NCBI GenBank assembly: GCA_017620315.1
Contig: JAFZQQ010000291.1
Location: 1-5,303, forward strand
Direction: 5' to 3'
Origin: Oscillospiraceae bacterium
GTDB lineage: Bacteria; Bacillota; Clostridia; Oscillospirales; Oscillospiraceae
Length of the DNA: 5,303 bases
Part shown: positions 1 to 5,303 of the stretch, piece after piece
Layout: the number at the start of each line of letters is the position of its first letter
Position numbering within the stretch: position 1 is the stretch's first letter
The notes under the pieces: generated by a model
Told to the model about the DNA's origin: nothing
What the model saw: the letters and a program-made list of their open reading frames with translations, nothing else
Database searches by the model: none
Translations under genes and position numbers: made by a program

Positions 1-713
1 AGCTGCGCGCGCAGAACGCCCCCACCATCAACGGCGATTACGTCGCCATCATCCACCCGTATGTCGCGTACGACCTCATGCGCGATCCCGACTGGCGCGA
101 TCCGCACAAGTATGTCGACACCGACAACATGTACGAGGGCGAGATCGGCAAGATCGCCGGCGTCCGCTTTGTGCAGACGACCGAGGCGAAGATCTACCGC
201 GGCGCCGACCTCTGCAGCACGTCCCGCACGCTGACGCTGGGAGCCGACCTTTCTTCCAGCGCTGTGACCGAGATCACCTACAGCGCTTCCGGCGTCACCA
301 TCGCCGCGAATGAGCTGGTCGGCCGCAAGATCATGATCAACGGCGTCGTGGCGACGGTTACGGCAAACACCGCCAGCAGCGGCACGCACAAGATCACGGT
401 CGCCTCGACCACCTTCGGAGCCGGCACTTCCGGCACCACGAAGATCTATCCGGGCGAAGGCGGCGCGAACGGTCTGAGCGTTTTCGCTTCCCTGTTCTTC
501 GGCGACGGCGCCTACGGCGTGACCGAGGTCGAGGGCGGCGGTCTGCAGACGATCGTCAAGCAGAAGGGCTCCGCCGGTACGGCCGACCCGCTCGATCAGC
601 GCAGCTCCGTGGGCTGGAAAGCTCTCAAAACGGCCGAGATCCTGATCCCGTCGTACCTCATTCGCGTGGAAAGCTGCTCCGCGCGCTTCTCCGCGAACGC
701 AAAGTCCAACTGA
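1..713 (+). CDS. Major capsid protein, N4-gp56 family (5'-truncated)
   Basis: This is the main shell protein of a phage head, which would assemble into the icosahedral capsid. The open frame enters from the left edge (first full codon at 3) and gives 236 residues before TGA at 711-713. The internal ATG at 78 is not a start, because the similarity to the family runs upstream of it. From memory of the N4-gp56 family, the matching blocks are YVAIIHPYVAYDL, then a GEIGKIAGVRFVQT segment, then FGDGAYGVTEVEGGG, then a C-terminal stretch with GTADPLDQRSSVGWK and EILIPSYLIRVES. Family members are usually 300-400 residues, so roughly the first third is off the window. A Thr/Ser/Gly/Ala-rich, beta-prone insertion (about 216-446) sits between the second and third blocks. 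The gene is followed immediately by a terminator, which suits a highly expressed shell gene. Family assignment is confident; it is by recognition, not a search. Confidence 0.9.
   Translation, partial: LRAQNAPTINGDYVAIIHPYVAYDLMRDPDWRDPHKYVDTDNMYEGEIGKIAGVRFVQTTEAKIYRGADLCSTSRTLTLGADLSSSAVTEITYSASGVTIAANELVGRKIMINGVVATVTANTASSGTHKITVASTTFGAGTSGTTKIYPGEGGANGLSVFASLFFGDGAYGVTEVEGGGLQTIVKQKGSAGTADPLDQRSSVGWKALKTAEILIPSYLIRVESCSARFSANAKSN
216..446 (+). other. Beta-rich insertion region within the capsid protein
   Basis: About 77 codons separate two conserved capsid blocks, the one ending in FVQTTEAKIY and the one starting near LSVFASLFFGDGAYG. The segment is rich in Thr, Ser, Ala, Gly and Val, with alternating hydrophobic residues (for example KIMINGVVATVTAN and HKITVAS). 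It looks like a small beta-barrel or Ig-like insertion that could project from the capsid surface. Insertions of varying size at this place occur in Clostridia-type N4-gp56 proteins as I recall them. The exact borders are estimated. Confidence 0.5.
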
Positions 714-722
714 TCTATACGT

Positions 723-737
723 TCCCGATTTTCGGGA
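723..737 (+). other. Small hairpin after the capsid stop codon
   Basis: TCCCGA (723-728) pairs with TCGGGA (732-737) around a 3-nt TTT loop. It lies 10 nt past the capsid stop and 20 nt before the strong terminator stem. It has no T-run of its own. It may protect the 3' end of the capsid mRNA or be chance. Confidence 0.3.
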
Positions 738-757
738 CCGCATGGAGCCTGACCGGG

Positions 758-787
758 GGGGGAGGGGCTTTCTCCCCTCCCCCTTTT
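758..787 (+). terminator. Intrinsic (Rho-independent) terminator after capsid gene
   Basis: A perfect 10-bp GC-rich stem is formed by GGGGGAGGGG (758-767) and CCCCTCCCCC (774-783), with a 6-nt CTTTCT loop, followed directly by TTTT (784-787). There is no A-run on the left side, so it should act on the + strand only. It sits 45 nt after the capsid stop codon. The short T-tract suggests partial read-through, which would let the downstream structural genes be transcribed at a lower level than the capsid. No convincing promoter is visible between it and the next gene. Confidence 0.82.
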
Positions 788-813
788 AACAATTTTCAAG
801 GAGGTTTTTCCAC

Positions 814-1083
814 ATGGCAAAAAACAAGAACACCGTCGTCGAGGAAGCCGCGGCCGAGGAGCCCGTCGTGGAGGAAGCCGTCGGCGAAAAGCTCGTCACG
901 ATCCGTCTTCCCCTCACGAGGGAAAACCAGGAAGACGTTTTCGTGCGTGTCAATCACCGCACCTGGCTGATCAAGCGCGGAGAGACCGTCAGCGTCCCCG
1001 AGAGCGTGGTCGAAGTGCTCGAAAACTCCGAGAGAGCTATTCTCGAAGGGATCGAGTATCAGAGCAAGGTCTCTCAGGACTGA
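814..1083 (+). CDS. Small phage structural-module protein with acidic N-terminal tail
   Basis: This is an 89-residue protein of unknown function. Residues 1-25 are low-complexity and acidic, with a VVEEA motif present twice (residues 8-12 and 18-22). Residues 27-73 form the conserved-looking core, with KLVTIRLPLTR, DVFVRVNHRTWLIKRGE and VPESVVEVLENSE, suggesting a short beta fold ending in a helix. Small proteins with this kind of core follow the capsid gene in many Clostridia phages as I recall, and are left as hypothetical. A head-completion or capsid-associated role is inferred from position only. The start is well supported: AAGGAGGT at 798-805 lies 8 nt before ATG. There are no membrane segments or signal peptide. 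The TGA stop is followed one codon later by an in-frame TAA at 1084-1086 region (TGATAA), a double stop. Confidence 0.85.
   Translation: MAKNKNTVVEEAAAEEPVVEEAVGEKLVTIRLPLTRENQEDVFVRVNHRTWLIKRGETVSVPESVVEVLENSERAILEGIEYQSKVSQD
835..880 (+). repeat. Short direct repeat encoding VVEEA twice
   Basis: The 16-mer at 835-850 recurs at 865-880 with one mismatch (GTCGTC versus GTCGTG), a period of 30 nt that keeps the frame. It produces the duplicated VVEEA acidic motif in the tail of the small protein. It may reflect a local duplication. Confidence 0.55.
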
Positions 1084-1092
1084 TAAGCAGCT

Positions 1093-1122
1093 GAACAGGG
1101 AGCGCGCAAACGCTCCCTGTTC
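1093..1122 (+). other. Perfect 12-bp intergenic hairpin without T-run
   Basis: GAACAGGGAGCG (1093-1104) pairs perfectly with CGCTCCCTGTTC (1111-1122) around the 6-nt loop CGCAAA. It fills most of the gap between the small-protein gene and the connector gene, ending 7 nt before the next ribosome binding site. No T-tract follows (GCAAAACGG), so it is not a standard intrinsic terminator. An mRNA-stability or processing element, or a weak attenuator, is more likely. Structure is directly visible; role is inferred. Confidence 0.7.
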
Positions 1123-1129
1123 GCAAAAC

Positions 1130-1135
1130 GGAGGG
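1130..1135 (+). promoter_or_regulatory. Ribosome binding site that selects the ATG at 1143
   Basis: GGAGGG at 1130-1135 lies only 1 nt before the first in-frame ATG (1137) but 7 nt before the second (1143). Normal Shine-Dalgarno spacing therefore makes 1143 the true start, and the Met-Asn at 1137-1142 is probably not translated. Confidence 0.75.
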
Positions 1136-1142
1136 AATGAAC

Positions 1143-1520
1143 ATGACAATTCATGATGTGATCGCCGAAGTGGACAAGCTCAAGCCGAACATGTTCGACG
1201 AGAAAGACAAAATCAAATGGCTCTCCCGCCTGGAACAGAGGATCTATCAGGATATCATCCTCACCCACGAGTACAACACGGGCGAGGAGGAGATCGTCTT
1301 CAACGGATACACCGAGGACGACGGAGAGCAGGAGTTGATCGTGGGCGAGCCCCACGACGAAATGTATATTCTTTGGCTTGCGGCGCAGATCGATTACTAC
1401 AACATGGAATACGATTCTTTCAACAGTTCAAACGCCATGTTTGATTCGGTGTTCAGATCCTTCCGCAACGCCTACAACCAAAGCCACATGCCGAAAGGCA
1501 CGAGAAAGATTTTCTACTGA
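1143..1520 (+). CDS. Putative head-tail connector/adaptor-type protein
   Basis: This 125-residue protein probably belongs to the neck that joins the portal to the tail. Nothing catalytic is visible. The N-terminal part (residues 1-45) is helical, with TIHDVIAEVDKLKPN and KIKWLSRLEQRIYQDII. Residues 46-70 form an acidic linker (GEEEIVFNGYTEDDGEQELIV is its core). Residues 71-112 form a second helical region rich in aromatics (YILWLAAQIDYYNMEYDSF), followed by a basic tail ending in FY. This helix, acidic loop, helix layout and the 'EPHDEMY' block match small proteins next to the capsid gene in Clostridia phages, and the size and position fit a gp6- or gp4-like adaptor. That functional label is inference. 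The start was chosen by spacing from GGAGGG. The stop is 8 nt before the next gene, so the two are probably translationally coupled. Confidence 0.85.
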   Translation: MTIHDVIAEVDKLKPNMFDEKDKIKWLSRLEQRIYQDIILTHEYNTGEEEIVFNGYTEDDGEQELIVGEPHDEMYILWLAAQIDYYNMEYDSFNSSNAMFDSVFRSFRNAYNQSHMPKGTRKIFY

Positions 1521-1528
1521 GGTGCGCT

Positions 1529-3301
1529 ATGGCTTACTATCCCAAACTTGCCCAGCGAAAGGCGTCCCGCAGCGTCGTGGACGTCTTCGGCGGGTATAAC
1601 CACAATCTGAGGATCCGGGACGGAGAGTTTTTCGATACCCGGAACCTGACGACGCAGTATTATCCGATGCTCGCCAACCGGCACAAGCGCGGACGGCTGA
1701 GCAGAACCTTTACACAGCTGCAGGCGATCATCGCAAAAGACACCCTGTATTGGGTAGACAACGGCACATTGTACGCAAACGGATACGCGACCGGACTGAC
1801 AGGCCTGCAGACACAGCAAGAGACGCAGCTTGTCAGCATGGGCGCGTATATCTGTATCTTCCCGGACAAGAAATATATCAACACGCAGGATCTCAACGAC
1901 TTCGGCAGCATGGGGGCAGACTGGACCTTTACGGGGACCGTGACCTATACCATGTGCCACCAGGACGGCACTTATTATACGGACGTTACCAAAAGCGTCA
2001 ACGCGCCGGAGAACCCGGCAAACGGCGCTGTTTGGATCGATATAAGCGAAAACAACGCGAAGGAATACAGCGTCTATACGGAAAGCTGGACGGTGCTCGA
2101 GACCGTGTTCACCCGCATGGACTTTACGACCATGGGGCAGATCCCGTCGGCGTTCAAGGAATATGACGGCGTGAATATCTCCGGCGCGCACTTTGACGAT
2201 ATCAACGGCAGCAAGATCCTCTATGCCGTCGGAGGCGACAGCGAATCGGTACATGACTATATCGTTGTCGTCGGCATTCTGGACGAAACCTATACGCAGG
2301 AAAACGCGCAGATCGAGATCGAGCGGAAGGTCCCCGACATGGATTTTGTGTGCGAGGCGCAAAACAGACTGTGGGGCTGTTTCTACGGCAACGACGGAAC
2401 GCAGAACATCAACGAGGTTTACTGCTGCGCGCTCGGGGATTTCCGAAATTGGGAGCAGTATTTAGGCGTCAGCACGGACAGCTGGCGCGCCTCCCGCGGA
2501 TCCGACGGGCCGTGGACAGGCTGCATCAACTATCTCGGCACGCCGACTTTCTTCAAAGAGAATGTGATACACCCCGTATCGGTATCAAGCGTCGGAGCGC
2601 ACCAAATCAGCGACATTCCAGCGCGCGGCGTTCAGCAGGGCTCGCACCGCAGCCTCGCCATTGTCAACGAGACGCTATATTACAAGAGCCGCACGGGCGT
2701 CGTAGCCTATCAGGGCGGCATGCCCGCCGACATTTCGCAGGCGTTGGGCGAGGAGAAGTATTACAGCGCGTCCGCCGGCGTTTTCGGGCAGCGCTATTAT
2801 ATCAGCATGAAGGACGCCTTCAACGCCTGGCATTTCTTCTGTTATGACGCGGGCAAGGGGCTGTGGATGCACGAGGACGAGCTCCACGCCCTGGGCTTTG
2901 CACAGGCGGGAGACGAGCTGTATGTGCTCGCCGATAACGGCATCACAGCAATCAACGGCACGGAAGGCGCGCCGGAGACAGACTTCGAGTGGAGCTGCAC
3001 AACGGGTATCCTGTCCTATGAGCAGAGCGTGAAAGGCTACGGCGCGCAGCCTGTGCGCTATGCTTCCCGATACAATATCCGCGTCCATATGGAGCAGGGC
3101 GCGGGCTTTCAGATGTTTATCGAATATGACAGCTCCGGGCTGTGGAATTACGCGGGAGACTTCCACCTTCCCACGACGGGCACGGTGACGATCCCGGTAA
3201 GACCGCGGCGCTGCGATCACATGAGGCTGAAATTTGTCGGGCGCGGGGACTTCCGCATGTACTCCATCGCCCGGATCATGGAGAGAGGAAGTGACGTGTA
3301 A
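1529..3301 (+). CDS. Large beta-rich tail protein, possible nozzle/stabilization (P22 gp10-like role)
   Basis: This 590-residue protein has no signal peptide, membrane segment or recognised catalytic motif. The N-terminus (about 15-55) has FGGYNHNLRIRDGEF and RNLTTQYYPMLANR, the kind of opening seen in phage tail stabilization proteins, where ordered strands bind the neighbouring ring. The middle repeats short Trp/Tyr-Gly turns typical of a beta-propeller: LYWVDNGTLYANG (73-85), NRLWGC (279-284), ALGDFRNWEQYLG (301-313), YYKSRTGVVAYQGG (384-397), YYISM (423-427) and GDELYVLADNGITAING (461-477). The 'GDFRNW' idiom recalls the GDP-xNW turn of P22 gp10/T7 gp12-type nozzle proteins. Residues about 486-585 look like a separate beta-sandwich with IPVRPRRCDHMRLKFVGRG. 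The start follows GAGGTG at 1519-1524, which overlaps the stop of the connector gene. The gene is near-universal in related Clostridia phages as far as I recall, but usually unnamed; a nozzle role is a hypothesis. Confidence 0.88.
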   Translation: MAYYPKLAQRKASRSVVDVFGGYNHNLRIRDGEFFDTRNLTTQYYPMLANRHKRGRLSRTFTQLQAIIAKDTLYWVDNGTLYANGYATGLTGLQTQQETQLVSMGAYICIFPDKKYINTQDLNDFGSMGADWTFTGTVTYTMCHQDGTYYTDVTKSVNAPENPANGAVWIDISENNAKEYSVYTESWTVLETVFTRMDFTTMGQIPSAFKEYDGVNISGAHFDDINGSKILYAVGGDSESVHDYIVVVGILDETYTQENAQIEIERKVPDMDFVCEAQNRLWGCFYGNDGTQNINEVYCCALGDFRNWEQYLGVSTDSWRASRGSDGPWTGCINYLGTPTFFKENVIHPVSVSSVGAHQISDIPARGVQQGSHRSLAIVNETLYYKSRTGVVAYQGGMPADISQALGEEKYYSASAGVFGQRYYISMKDAFNAWHFFCYDAGKGLWMHEDELHALGFAQAGDELYVLADNGITAINGTEGAPETDFEWSCTTGILSYEQSVKGYGAQPVRYASRYNIRVHMEQGAGFQMFIEYDSSGLWNYAGDFHLPTTGTVTIPVRPRRCDHMRLKFVGRGDFRMYSIARIMERGSDV

Positions 3302-4146
3302 TGCCCGCTTTTGCCGAGAAGCCGCCGATGATAACGGGCCAGCCGCGAAAAGACATAGAAAATATGCGCGATTATCTGTTCCGCATGGCGCAAAGTCTCG
3401 GAGAGGCGGCGAATGCGCCAGCAGAGGCATCCGCTCTTGCCGTCGTTTCCAGGAGCGGCAATCAGATCCAGCGTCCGGGCAGCGGAAACGCCGCACAGGA
3501 CGTTGAGGCCGTGAGGCGAAACGCCGAGGAATTGAAGGCCCTGATCATCAAATCGGCCCGGAATCTGCAGAGCATGATCGAAAATGGCGACAGCGCCGTT
3601 ATCAGCTATGTCGACAGCAAGCGCGAAGTGTATGACGGCTATTATCTCGCCAAGAGCGAATTCGGCACCTTTGAGGAATCGCTGGAGGCGAGGATAGAGA
3701 CGAGCGCGCGAGGCGTGGTCGACAGTTACGCATACGCATCCGCCATTGAAAGCATACAGGACAGCATCGGGCTGCTGCAGGAATACTACACGACCATCGA
3801 GGGCGAGATCCGGCGCGGGATCGTGCTTAACCCGGATACTAATCAATACGAGATCGGCATTGTCATTTCGCAGGCCGTCCAGTTTGCCGGCGTGGTCGGG
3901 GATTCTGACCCGAACAACCCGCAGGACGGAAACAAATATTACTATGTCGATTCCGGGCAGACCTTCGGCCTGTATACCTCGACAGGATGGCAATTCTGGA
4001 TCGGCGGCGTCAAAAGAGGCTGGTTTTCCTCTCAGGACAGCATGCTGCATGTGTCCAACATCGTTGTGGAGGATAAGCTGCAGCTCGGAGCAAACTGGCA
4101 GATCACGACCACGGGCGGCTTCGGACTGCAGTACATAGGAGGTTAA
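3301..4146 (+). CDS. Minor structural / tail fibre protein, helical stalk with beta C-terminal domain
   Basis: This is a 281-residue virion protein. Residues 1-34 (AEKPPMITGQPRKDIENMRD, then YLFRMAQSL) look like the N-terminal particle-anchoring segment of phage minor structural proteins. Residues about 64-172 are strongly helical, with long heptad-like runs (VEAVRRNAEELKALIIKSA; IESIQDSIGLLQEYYTTIEG), suggesting a trimeric coiled-coil stalk. Residues about 208-281 are beta-rich, with FGLYTSTGWQFWIGGVKRGW and a final LQLGANWQITTTGGFGLQYI stretch. The Gly-Trp-rich end resembles C-terminal domains of Clostridia phage minor tail proteins, which may act as a tip or as the attachment point for the next protein. 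The ATG overlaps the preceding TAA by one base (TAATG at 3299-3303), so translation is probably coupled; a GAGAGAGGA stretch (3281-3289) can serve as the ribosome site. The specific role is inferred. Confidence 0.87.
   Translation: MPAFAEKPPMITGQPRKDIENMRDYLFRMAQSLGEAANAPAEASALAVVSRSGNQIQRPGSGNAAQDVEAVRRNAEELKALIIKSARNLQSMIENGDSAVISYVDSKREVYDGYYLAKSEFGTFEESLEARIETSARGVVDSYAYASAIESIQDSIGLLQEYYTTIEGEIRRGIVLNPDTNQYEIGIVISQAVQFAGVVGDSDPNNPQDGNKYYYVDSGQTFGLYTSTGWQFWIGGVKRGWFSSQDSMLHVSNIVVEDKLQLGANWQITTTGGFGLQYIGG
4137..4143 (+). promoter_or_regulatory. Ribosome binding site inside the end of the upstream gene
   Basis: AGGAGGT at 4137-4143 overlaps the last Gly codons of the fibre gene and lies 5 nt before the ATG at 4149. 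It is the main support for that start, since the downstream frame runs off the window. Confidence 0.75.
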
Positions 4147-4148
4147 GA

Positions 4149-5303
4149 ATGGCTTCCATTACCTTTTCAAAATCCTACTATATCGACTACTTCGGCGACA
4201 TCAACGCCAAAGTCCGTCTGACCTTCAGCGAAGACTACACCTGGGCGACCAACCAGACGAAGCTTACGCTCTCAAAGCTTGAATTTCAGCTTGTCGGCAA
4301 TTCAGCCAAGTATGCCGCGCTTCCGATATACGGCGTCATCAAGGTGGCCGGTACGACCGTCGCCACGATGGACAATTCCGCAAGCGGAAAGATCGGGCGC
4401 GTGACAATCAACGGAGGAAGCTTTTGCACGGCAGATCTGTCCAACGTTACGATCACGCCGGTGACCGTGACACACAACACGAACGGAAGCAAGAGCGTCA
4501 CCGTGGAGCTCTCGGGAGGCTTCACAAACGGGCAGACATATTTCAGCGCGGTTTACGGCCAACAGCTGACGTCTGTTTTCACCAACTACGTCCCGATCGG
4601 CGTGCAGACGACGACAAGCGATTCCATGGCGCTTACCTCCCACACGAGGCAATGGACCGTTTCTTACAACAAGGGAGCCGACGGGACCGGCACGAACACG
4701 ACGGACACCAAAACATACGGAACAAACCTGACGCTGAAAGGCGCGATCTTTACCCGCACGGGCTATACACAGACAGGCTGGTCCACGACGGACGGCGGGA
4801 GCAAGGCGTACAATCTTTCGGCCGCCTATTCCTCCAATGCTGCCGTTACGCTGTATCCTTACTGGACCGCGAACACCTGGACCGTTTCGTACAACGCCAA
4901 CGGCGGAACCGGCGCCCCTTCCTCGCAGACCAAGACATACGGCCAAGCGCTCACTCTTTCCACGACAAAGCCGACTAAGGCGTCGGCCTCGGCGGGAAGC
5001 TACACCGTCACCTACAACTACAACGGCAACGGATCGGCCGACACGACGGCGACCGCCGCGAGAACAACGGCGTATACCTTCTCCAAATGGAATACGAAGG
5101 CAGACGGGAGCGGAGCGGACTACAGCTCCGGCGGATCTTACACAGCGAACGAAGCCGTTACACTTTATGCAAAGTGGAGCGCTTCCACAACAGCCGCAGA
5201 GGTAACCCTCCCGACACCGACGAGGACCGGATACACGTTCGCGGGATGGTACACCGCCGCAAGCGGCGGATCGCTTGTAGGCGCAGGCGGAGCAAAGTAC
5301 AGA
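4149..5303 (+). CDS. Repeat-bearing phage adhesin / receptor-binding candidate (3'-truncated)
   Basis: This open frame of 385 codons starts at ATG 4149 and continues past the window edge. Residues 1-150 form one beta-rich unit: FSKSYYIDYFGDINAKVRLT, then a middle with GVIKVAGTTVATMD, then VTVTHNTNGSKSVTVELSGG. The 'THN-x-DG/NGSKS' turn recalls the DUF859-type phage structural domain, so this part probably binds the virion; that likeness is from memory. From residue about 168 the protein is made of InlB B-type repeats (Flg_new/Listeria-Bacteroides repeat family): WTVSYN...KTYG...GY..TGW...AAVTLYPYW (168-241), WTVSYNANGGTG...VTLYAKW (244-343), and the start of another, TRTGYTFAGWYTA (about 350 onward). 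Such repeats form extended beta-rods on bacterial surface proteins and appear in phage tail proteins. No signal peptide is present, consistent with a virion protein. The total length and C-terminus cannot be seen. Confidence 0.88.
   Translation, partial: MASITFSKSYYIDYFGDINAKVRLTFSEDYTWATNQTKLTLSKLEFQLVGNSAKYAALPIYGVIKVAGTTVATMDNSASGKIGRVTINGGSFCTADLSNVTITPVTVTHNTNGSKSVTVELSGGFTNGQTYFSAVYGQQLTSVFTNYVPIGVQTTTSDSMALTSHTRQWTVSYNKGADGTGTNTTDTKTYGTNLTLKGAIFTRTGYTQTGWSTTDGGSKAYNLSAAYSSNAAVTLYPYWTANTWTVSYNANGGTGAPSSQTKTYGQALTLSTTKPTKASASAGSYTVTYNYNGNGSADTTATAARTTAYTFSKWNTKADGSGADYSSGGSYTANEAVTLYAKWSASTTAAEVTLPTPTRTGYTFAGWYTAASGGSLVGAGGAKYR
4650..4871 (+). repeat. InlB B-type repeat unit 1
   Basis: This encodes residues 168-241 of the adhesin. 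Marks of the family are WTVSYN at the start, KTYGTNLTL, RTGYTQTGWST and the final VTLYPYW. The DNA at 4653-4670 (TGGACCGTTTCTTACAAC) recurs nearly unchanged at 4878-4895 (one mismatch), a 225-nt offset. Confidence 0.8.
4878..5177 (+). repeat. InlB B-type repeat unit 2, extended by an internal YTVTYN segment
   Basis: This encodes residues 244-343. It opens like unit 1 (WTVSYNANGG, KTYGQALTL), but then has a second strand-like block SYTVTYNYNGNGSAD before closing with AYTFSKWNTKADGSG and VTLYAKW. It is about 26 residues longer than unit 1, as if a second half-repeat were nested in it. ACCAAAACATACGG at 4707-4720 aligns with ACCAAGACATACGG at 4929-4942. Confidence 0.75.
5196..5303 (+). repeat. 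InlB B-type repeat unit 3 (cut by window edge)
   Basis: This encodes residues 350-385, with the typical LPTPTRTGYTFAGWYTAASGG signature of the family. It begins at the 'RxGYTFxGW' part rather than at a WTVSYN strand, so it may complete the preceding unit or open a new one. The remainder lies beyond the window. Confidence 0.7.

Noticed and set aside
78..80. ATG at 78 as the start of the capsid gene
   Set aside because: The frame is open to the left edge and the family-like block YVAIIHPYVAYDL lies upstream of it, so the gene is truncated by the window rather than starting here.
788..797. AT-rich stretch after the terminator as a promoter
   Set aside because: Only a weak -10-like hexamer is visible, and the expected -35 region is the terminator stem itself.
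1514..2362. Long open frame on the minus strand (282 codons)
   Set aside because: It lies wholly opposite the well-supported 590-residue tail gene, has no good ribosome binding site in view, and its product has no recognisable pattern. It is a shadow produced by GC-rich codons.
2675..3496. Long open frame on the minus strand (273 codons)
   Set aside because: It is antisense across the junction of two real coupled genes, and its product is Arg/Ala/His-rich without motifs, as expected for a shadow.
3217..4050. Long open frame on the minus strand (277 codons)
   Set aside because: It is antisense to the fibre gene, which has coherent helical and beta regions. No independent support.
4302..4946. 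Open frame on the minus strand (214 codons), and + strand frames at 4424-4978 and 4837-5205
   Set aside because: All overlap the repeat-bearing adhesin frame from 4149, which is open to the window edge and has a clear ribosome site and family signatures. The alternative products are Arg/Pro/His-rich shadows.
4650..5303. Target (variable) region of a diversity-generating retroelement
   Set aside because: Repeat-rich phage adhesins can be such targets, but no template repeat, reverse transcriptase or adenine-biased variable copy is visible in the window.
4650..5303. CRISPR array
   Set aside because: The repeats are long, diverged and protein-coding, without regular short repeats and unique spacers.

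Overview
The window looks like part of the virion-structure module of a tailed bacteriophage or prophage. Every gene lies on the + strand, the genes are tightly packed, and the products read as head, connector, tail and host-contact proteins. The base composition is fairly GC-rich. Ribosome binding sites are strong AGGAGG/GGAGGG types. The proteins resemble, from memory, phage proteins of gut Clostridia (Bacillota), including one with InlB B-type repeats. A Clostridia host is therefore the best guess, but this is inference. No integrase, tRNA or host gene is visible to show whether the phage is integrated.

Layout: (1) 1-713 holds the 3' two-thirds or so of a major capsid protein of the N4-gp56 family, with a beta-rich insertion. 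(2) 758-787 is a strong intrinsic terminator directly after the capsid gene. (3) 814-1083 encodes a small protein with an acidic tail, and is followed by a perfect 12-bp hairpin at 1093-1122. (4) 1143-1520 encodes a probable head-tail connector-type protein. (5) 1529-3301 encodes a 590-residue beta-rich protein, possibly a tail nozzle or stabilization protein of beta-propeller type. (6) 3301-4146 encodes a minor structural or fibre protein with a helical middle and a compact beta C-terminus. (7) 4149 to the window end encodes a long protein, still open at the edge, with a virion-type N-terminal region followed by InlB-like B-repeats; it is probably a surface adhesin or receptor-binding protein.

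The genes plausibly work together as shell (capsid), neck (connector), short tail or nozzle, fibre, and adhesin tip. Only about 0.8 kb separates the capsid gene from the 590-residue tail-like gene. No tail-tube or tape-measure gene is present in between, which favours a short-tailed (podovirus-like) particle. From 1143 onward the genes are almost certainly translated from one message: their spacings are 8 nt, a 1-nt overlap (TAATG) and 2 nt. No unprecedented system is demonstrated here. The most interesting points are the repeat-bearing adhesin, the capsid insertion, and the two RNA hairpins that partition the operon.
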